NCBI GenBank assembly: GCA_034433305.1
Contig: DAOUAM010000074.1
Location: 1-9,687, forward strand
Length of the DNA stretch: 9,687 nt
Reading direction: 5' to 3'
From: DAOUAM01 sp034433305
GTDB taxonomy: Bacteria; Chloroflexota; Dehalococcoidia; Lucifugimonadales; DAOUAM01
Positions 8,201 through 9,687 of this stretch are shown here, in pieces. A program made the translations under genes and the position numbers. Each line of letters begins with the position of its first letter. Positions within the stretch are counted from its first letter, which is position 1. The notes under the pieces are model-generated. The model made no database searches and was not told where the DNA came from. It saw only the letters and a program-made list of their open reading frames with translations.

Positions 8201-8767
8201 GCTGACCGCCTCTTCGGAGAGGCCCCGCCGCTGACAGGTCTCGGCAAGGGCCTCCAGCGCCTGGATGTGAATGTCGTGTAGCTGCTCACGGGCTGTCAGC
8301 GCCCACTCGGCATAGGGCCACTCGCTCAGGTATTCGCCCCGGTACAGGTCCCGTGCCCGCTGGAAGGCAGCCTGAGCAGTGGGAAGGTCGCCAGCGCGCA
8401 GGGCCGCCTGCCCCCGACGATGGGACTGCAGGAACTCTTCCACGTCAATGTAGCAGTCATCAGTCACTAGGCGGTAGCCGCCAGGCTCGGTGACCAGAAA
8501 GCGTGACGTTGTCCCGCGCCCCAGGTCAGGCTCCAGCCAGCGGCGCAGCTTGCGCACGGTCACCCGCAGGTTGTTGGCCGCCGTGGCCGGGTCCAGGTGA
8601 GGCCAGAGGTGATCAATAATGTACTCTGAGGAAACGTACCGACTGCGCTGAGTGAGCAACAGGGCGAGCAGCGCCAGCGCGCGTTGGCCTGGAGTGGAGC
8701 GGTCCAGGCGCTCGTCATCGCGCCATACCTGGAAAGTTCCCAGTAGCCAGAACTGAGTCCTGCCCAT
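5276..8767 (-). CDS. SARP/BTAD-family transcriptional regulator with AAA ATPase and TPR tail
   Basis: 1163 residues. The ATG at 8765-8767 is followed by FWLLGTFQVW, the usual first strand of this family; GAGG lies 10 bases upstream, a modest ribosome site. Residues ~5-100 are a winged-helix DNA-binding domain (GQRALALLALLL, then IDHLWP, NNLRVTVRKLRRWLEP, GGYRL). Residues ~105-252 are the BTAD helical domain (D-V-E-E-F, Y-R-G-E-Y-L, then LRESAVRRLMQ and RLRQELGADPAPETRRL). LPLVGRSEAL (~273-282) opens an AAA/STAND ATPase with Walker A GEAGTGKT (300-307) and Walker B FVLDDAHWMDEES (410-422). SHQLISEVVY (~621-630) is a conserved block near its end. Roughly 680-1163 is helical TPR-like repeat. No C-terminal LuxR-type helix-turn-helix is seen. 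The expected role is a cytoplasmic activator in which the TPR part senses a partner and nucleotide state gates DNA binding; the signal is unknown. The only downstream same-strand genes in the window are the small protein and the fibre, the likely targets by inference. Confidence 0.95.
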   Translation of the reverse strand: MGRTQFWLLGTFQVWRDDERLDRSTPGQRALALLALLLTQRSRYVSSEYIIDHLWPHLDPATAANNLRVTVRKLRRWLEPDLGRGTTSRFLVTEPGGYRLVTDDCYIDVEEFLQSHRRGQAALRAGDLPTAQAAFQRARDLYRGEYLSEWPYAEWALTAREQLHDIHIQALEALAETCQRRGLSEEAVSACQQVLAIDPLRESAVRRLMQCLARSNEQARALAVYTDYEERLRQELGADPAPETRRLRDSIASGGTLAATPTWQPAPPTALHLPLVGRSEALASLSHAWRERPGLALVAGEAGTGKTRLLQEWAAAQEGPVCWYTAREGDAPFTAALHLIGAYLALSPPASTLMGLGALGAPLAERLPALRQLWPDCPHYTPLPLDRERERLHHATLAALRLAASEQTIFVLDDAHWMDEESLAVLAGLPGHMPGSALFVVAYRSEEVAARAALARWLAEQTGERLHHVALGPLSMADVLEAVRAVTGLPDPLQFTRRLHQATAGHPLFLTETLRGLMDEGRLYRDARGVWQVEGEALGDDPRRVPLSATLRETILARVARLTAQQREVLDAASVLRHQATGDTVKAVLRAGHEQVRRALDVLADRRLLVGNNSAGTWEFSHQLISEVVYAGMSESHRRLLHRLAAQALAEARGQDAREIAGEVVHHLRHGEVEGESLTRWAALAGEWAYQRFSHAQALAYFGLAVEQINLLPEPRRDPHVTLRAWEGLALAQRQTGQARAALDTLKAALPHAHLPRDQARLLLGMARLCEGYTGEYDRAMSLLDQAETILAEADVADREALAEGHAIRAYVHYWRGDYTAGERWARQALAEGSGTPVEVLAMQALVVNLHKLGQMEEANQLYRQVLEAHEASGDLRGLVLAYNNLGNGLQVVGRQHEAMEAYKRSGIIARQLGDMRRLSVADTNCGIQAARMGDLHGSETALRRAIETAQAVDAPYTVALARHHLGLTLTLRGRWREAQAEFEAAVALAHTIDAQVVEAQARVHYALWQWTQMHTEEARREAQAALAVGERTRDNFCRRENRLLLGAMALEAGQVAEAEALAISMEGSQRLAQAVAERLLGQTAAARGDEAEAQRHLSESERIFRDCGYEIELGQTLLARSECESHAGPDQRRAWLLEAQRLFWRARAAPLLKRAGLRLREL

Positions 8768-8843
8768 GAGCGTAAGGCCTCAGAGCAGCCGCTGTGCCTG
8801 CCCTGCCGGCTACCCCTGGACTCCGATGCCATAGTCAGACGGC

Positions 8844-8908
8844 AACGGCCGGCTGGGCCGCGCTGTGCAGTCCCGCGTGGCCGGCCGTTCTCGGCAACGC
8901 GGGACTGC
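8844..8908 (-). promoter_or_regulatory. Two mutually exclusive hairpins in the regulator leader
   Basis: GCAGTCCCGCGT (8867-8878) pairs perfectly with ACGCGGGACTGC (8897-8908), 12 bp. After one G/A mismatch the stem continues with 8880-8883 paired to 8892-8895. Separately, AACGGCCGGC (8844-8853) pairs perfectly with GCCGGCCGTT (8880-8889), 10 bp. The second stem uses bases inside the loop and upper stem of the first and spans its arm, so only one is likely to form fully at a time. The region would lie in the 5' leader of the regulator mRNA if transcription starts near 8915-8950. Neither stem is followed by a U-run, so they are not plain terminators. Structure is seen; a regulatory role is inferred. 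Confidence 0.5.
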
Positions 8909-8921
8909 GTGATATTGCCGA

Positions 8922-8983
8922 ATTCTACAACATCAGCGGCTATGGGTTCCAGTCCTTATACATGCCAGTCTGGCATAAGGTGG
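8922..8983 (-). promoter_or_regulatory. Candidate leftward promoter(s) of the regulator gene
   Basis: Two -10-like boxes read on the minus strand: TATAAG (8955-8960) and TAGAAT (8922-8927, five of six consensus positions). Neither has a good -35: upstream of TATAAG the spacing gives CACCTT or CCACCT, and upstream of TAGAAT an 18-base spacer gives TGGAAC. A weak -35 would fit a promoter that needs an activator. Low confidence. Confidence 0.3.
8954..8980. promoter_or_regulatory. Palindromic operator candidate
   Basis: ATGCCAG (8962-8968) and CTGGCAT (8970-8976) are perfect inverted repeats around a single T. Outside them CCTTAT (8954-8959) and ATAAGG (8975-8980) are also inverted. The site falls between the weak -35 and the TATAAG -10 box of a possible leftward promoter, where a dimeric repressor or activator would act. 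SARP proteins are known for direct repeats, so a different dimeric regulator is more likely to bind here. Confidence 0.4.
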
Positions 8984-9055
8984 TATACCGTAGCACAGGG
9001 AGGGTGCCCTTCCGGCCCCTGGCCAGGCTGGCTGGGCCAGGCCATGGACATGCGC

Positions 9056-9084
9056 TTGTCACCCCTGTGGGCTTCTGCTATACT
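9056..9084 (+). promoter_or_regulatory. Near-consensus sigma70-type promoter, rightward
   Basis: TTGTCA (9056-9061, five of six consensus positions), a 17-base spacer, then TATACT (9079-9084, five of six). This is the best promoter in the window. Transcription would start near 9091. The first recognisable gene downstream is tRNA-Leu, 188 bases on, which has its own closer promoter-like box. It may be a distal tRNA promoter or drive a small RNA. Confidence 0.65.
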
Positions 9085-9169
9085 GTGGTCGCTAGCCGTG
9101 TAGCCCCGCGCCCATCGGTCCGGGTAGTTGTCTCGAGGCCCCAGGCCCGCTTCACGCAACAGGTCCTTG

Positions 9170-9204
9170 GCAGCCCACCTGCTCACCTCGAGGCTGCTTG
9201 TTTG
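9170..9204 (+). terminator. Weak hairpin with T-rich tail, possible small-RNA terminator
   Basis: GCAGCC (9170-9175) pairs with GGCTGC (9192-9197) around a 16-base loop, followed by TTGTTTG. The stem is short and the T-tract interrupted, so this is a weak terminator at best. It is of interest only because it lies about 110 bases after the strong promoter at 9056-9084 and before the tRNA promoter. Confidence 0.2.
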
Positions 9205-9216
9205 CCCTGGCAGGCC

Positions 9217-9245
9217 TTCAGCACAGGTGCTGGATGGGCTATACT
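9217..9245 (+). promoter_or_regulatory. Probable promoter of the tRNA cluster
   Basis: TATACT (9240-9245) is a good -10 box and shares GCTATACTG with the promoter upstream. At 17-base spacing the -35 position reads TTCAGC, a poor match. The expected start near 9252 would give a leader of about 27 bases before tRNA-Leu, a normal length for a tRNA transcript. Confidence 0.5.
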
Positions 9246-9278
9246 GATACAGGGTGCTGGCTACCAGGTAAAGGCAAA

Positions 9279-9365
9279 GCCGAAGTGGCGGAATGGCAGA
9301 CGCGCTACGTTCAGGGCGTAGTACCCATTACGGGTGTGTGGGTTCAAATCCCACCTTCGGCACCA
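9279..9365 (+). tRNA. tRNA-Leu, anticodon CAG
   Basis: A class II tRNA. The acceptor stem GCCGAAG (9279-9285) pairs with CTTCGGC (9355-9361), followed by A and an encoded CCA (9363-9365). The anticodon stem CTACG/CGTAG holds the loop TTCAGGG with anticodon CAG at 9312-9314, reading CUG. A long variable arm (ACCC/GGGT) and T-stem GTGGG/CCCAC confirm the leucine class. CUG is likely a major leucine codon here given the GC-rich coding. Confidence 0.97.
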
Positions 9366-9378
9366 CTATCCCACCCGG

Positions 9379-9452
9379 GCGCTTGTAGCTCAGATGGATA
9401 GAGCGCAGCCCTGCGAAGGCTGAGGCCGTGGGTTCAAGTCCCGCCAAGCGCA
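9379..9452 (+). tRNA. tRNA-Arg, anticodon GCG
   Basis: The acceptor stem GCGCTTG (9379-9385) pairs with CAAGCGC (9445-9451), then A; CCA is not encoded. The D-stem is GCTC/GAGC with A20 in the D-loop, an arginine identity element. The anticodon stem CAGCC/GGCTG (9406-9410, 9418-9422) closes the loop CTGCGAA, giving anticodon GCG at 9413-9415, which reads CGC and CGU. The T-stem is GTGGG/CCCGC with one G-U pair. Most bacteria use ACG, with A34 deaminated to inosine, for these codons, so GCG is unusual. It starts 13 bases after tRNA-Leu, so the two are surely co-transcribed. Confidence 0.96.
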
Positions 9453-9492
9453 CTCCCTTTCTCGACGAAGCTCACAGCTAGCTGCTGGCGTC

Positions 9493-9569
9493 GGGCGATT
9501 AGCTCAGATGGTTAGAGCGTCTGTTTTACACACAGAAGGTCCCAGGTTCGACTCCTGGATCGCCCACCA
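9493..9569 (+). tRNA. tRNA-Val, anticodon TAC
   Basis: The acceptor stem GGGCGAT (9493-9499) pairs with ATCGCCC (9559-9565), followed by A and encoded CCA (9567-9569). The D-stem is GCTC/GAGC, the anticodon stem TCTGT/ACAGA with loop TTTACAC, giving anticodon TAC at 9527-9529, reading GUA and other GUN codons by wobble. The T-stem CCAGG/CCTGG is perfect. It lies 40 bases after tRNA-Arg; the gap includes the 10-bp palindrome CAGCTAGCTG (9475-9484) and no terminator, so it is probably part of the same transcript. Confidence 0.97.
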
Positions 9570-9687
9570 CTCATGATGGCCCGCCACGCTCCGGGCACGC
9601 TGGAAAGCGGCGGTAGTGTCTATCCTTCAGGGCGCAGGCGTCCGGCGGGCAGTACAGTCGACAGGAAACAGGAGGGGCGGCCAGCAG

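Larger units (their letters stand above)
8768..9278. other. 511-base intergenic regulatory region
   Basis: This stretch separates the leftward regulator gene from the rightward tRNA genes. I see no convincing protein gene: open frames on both strands lack a well-spaced ribosome site, and the longest one runs into tRNA-Leu. It holds two overlapping hairpins (8844-8908), a palindrome next to a leftward -10-like box (8954-8980), an 8-bp palindrome GGTATACC (8982-8989), a 7-bp inverted repeat (9018-9041), and two rightward promoters (9056-9084 and 9217-9245). These are listed separately where worthwhile. Confidence 0.8.

Noticed and set aside
8956..9186. A 76-codon minus-strand frame starting with GTG
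   Set aside because: The only GAGG nearby touches the start codon, which is too close, and the frame lies over the strong plus-strand promoter. The product resembles nothing I know.
8794..9321. A 175-codon plus-strand frame in the intergenic region
   Set aside because: It runs through two hairpins, two promoters and into tRNA-Leu, has no ribosome site, and its product is not recognisable.
9279..9569. tRNA cluster as an integration site for a mobile element
   Set aside because: I see no integrase, no transposase and no direct repeat of a tRNA 3' end elsewhere in the window.
9573..9687. A frame opening ATGATGGCC after tRNA-Val and open to the window edge
   Set aside because: There is no ribosome site (the tRNA ends 4 bases before it) and only 38 codons are visible. 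A GGAGG at 9671-9675 might serve a gene starting beyond the edge, but that cannot be judged here.

Overview
This is a GC-rich bacterial chromosomal window. Three protein genes lie on the minus strand (leftward) and three tRNA genes on the plus strand (rightward), with a 511-base gap between the two groups. Two features fit the Chloroflexota, possibly a Dehalococcoidia-like lineage: a SARP/BTAD regulator fused to an AAA (STAND-type) ATPase and a TPR tail, and a giant secreted fibre-like protein with the 'NFLGTTDAQPLIIR...VGIGT' module. That placement is an inference from protein style only; the window has no marker gene that fixes the taxon.

Layout, left to right. (1) 28-4830, minus: a 1600-residue secreted repeat protein. 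It has a signal peptide, an N-terminal beta-rich domain, an 'LGTTD...VGIGT' module, a long repeat region built around a conserved S-V-H-N-I-P-E-E motif (14 copies), and a C-terminal head domain. (2) 4964-5176, minus: a 70-residue conserved-looking small protein of unknown function. It sits just after a terminator-like hairpin. (3) 5276-8767, minus: an 1163-residue winged-helix/BTAD/ATPase/TPR regulator. (4) 8768-9278: a gene-free regulatory stretch. It holds a strong 12-bp hairpin that competes with a second hairpin, a palindrome that could be an operator, a near-consensus rightward sigma70 promoter with no obvious gene of its own, and a weaker promoter just before the tRNAs. (5) 9279-9569, plus: tRNA-Leu(CAG), tRNA-Arg(GCG) and tRNA-Val(TAC). 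(6) 9570-9687: no gene that I can support.

Working model (inference): the regulator, small protein and fibre form a leftward locus in which the ATPase regulator controls a surface fibre. The 99-bp gap after the regulator holds two AT-rich heptamers in an 11-bp direct repeat, the spacing known for SARP operators, followed by a hairpin with a U-rich tail. Control of the small gene and fibre could therefore act there. The most unusual items are the SVHNIPEE repeat fibre, the regulator-to-fibre arrangement with its hairpin, the orphan promoter upstream of the tRNAs, and a tRNA-Arg with anticodon GCG in place of the usual bacterial ACG.
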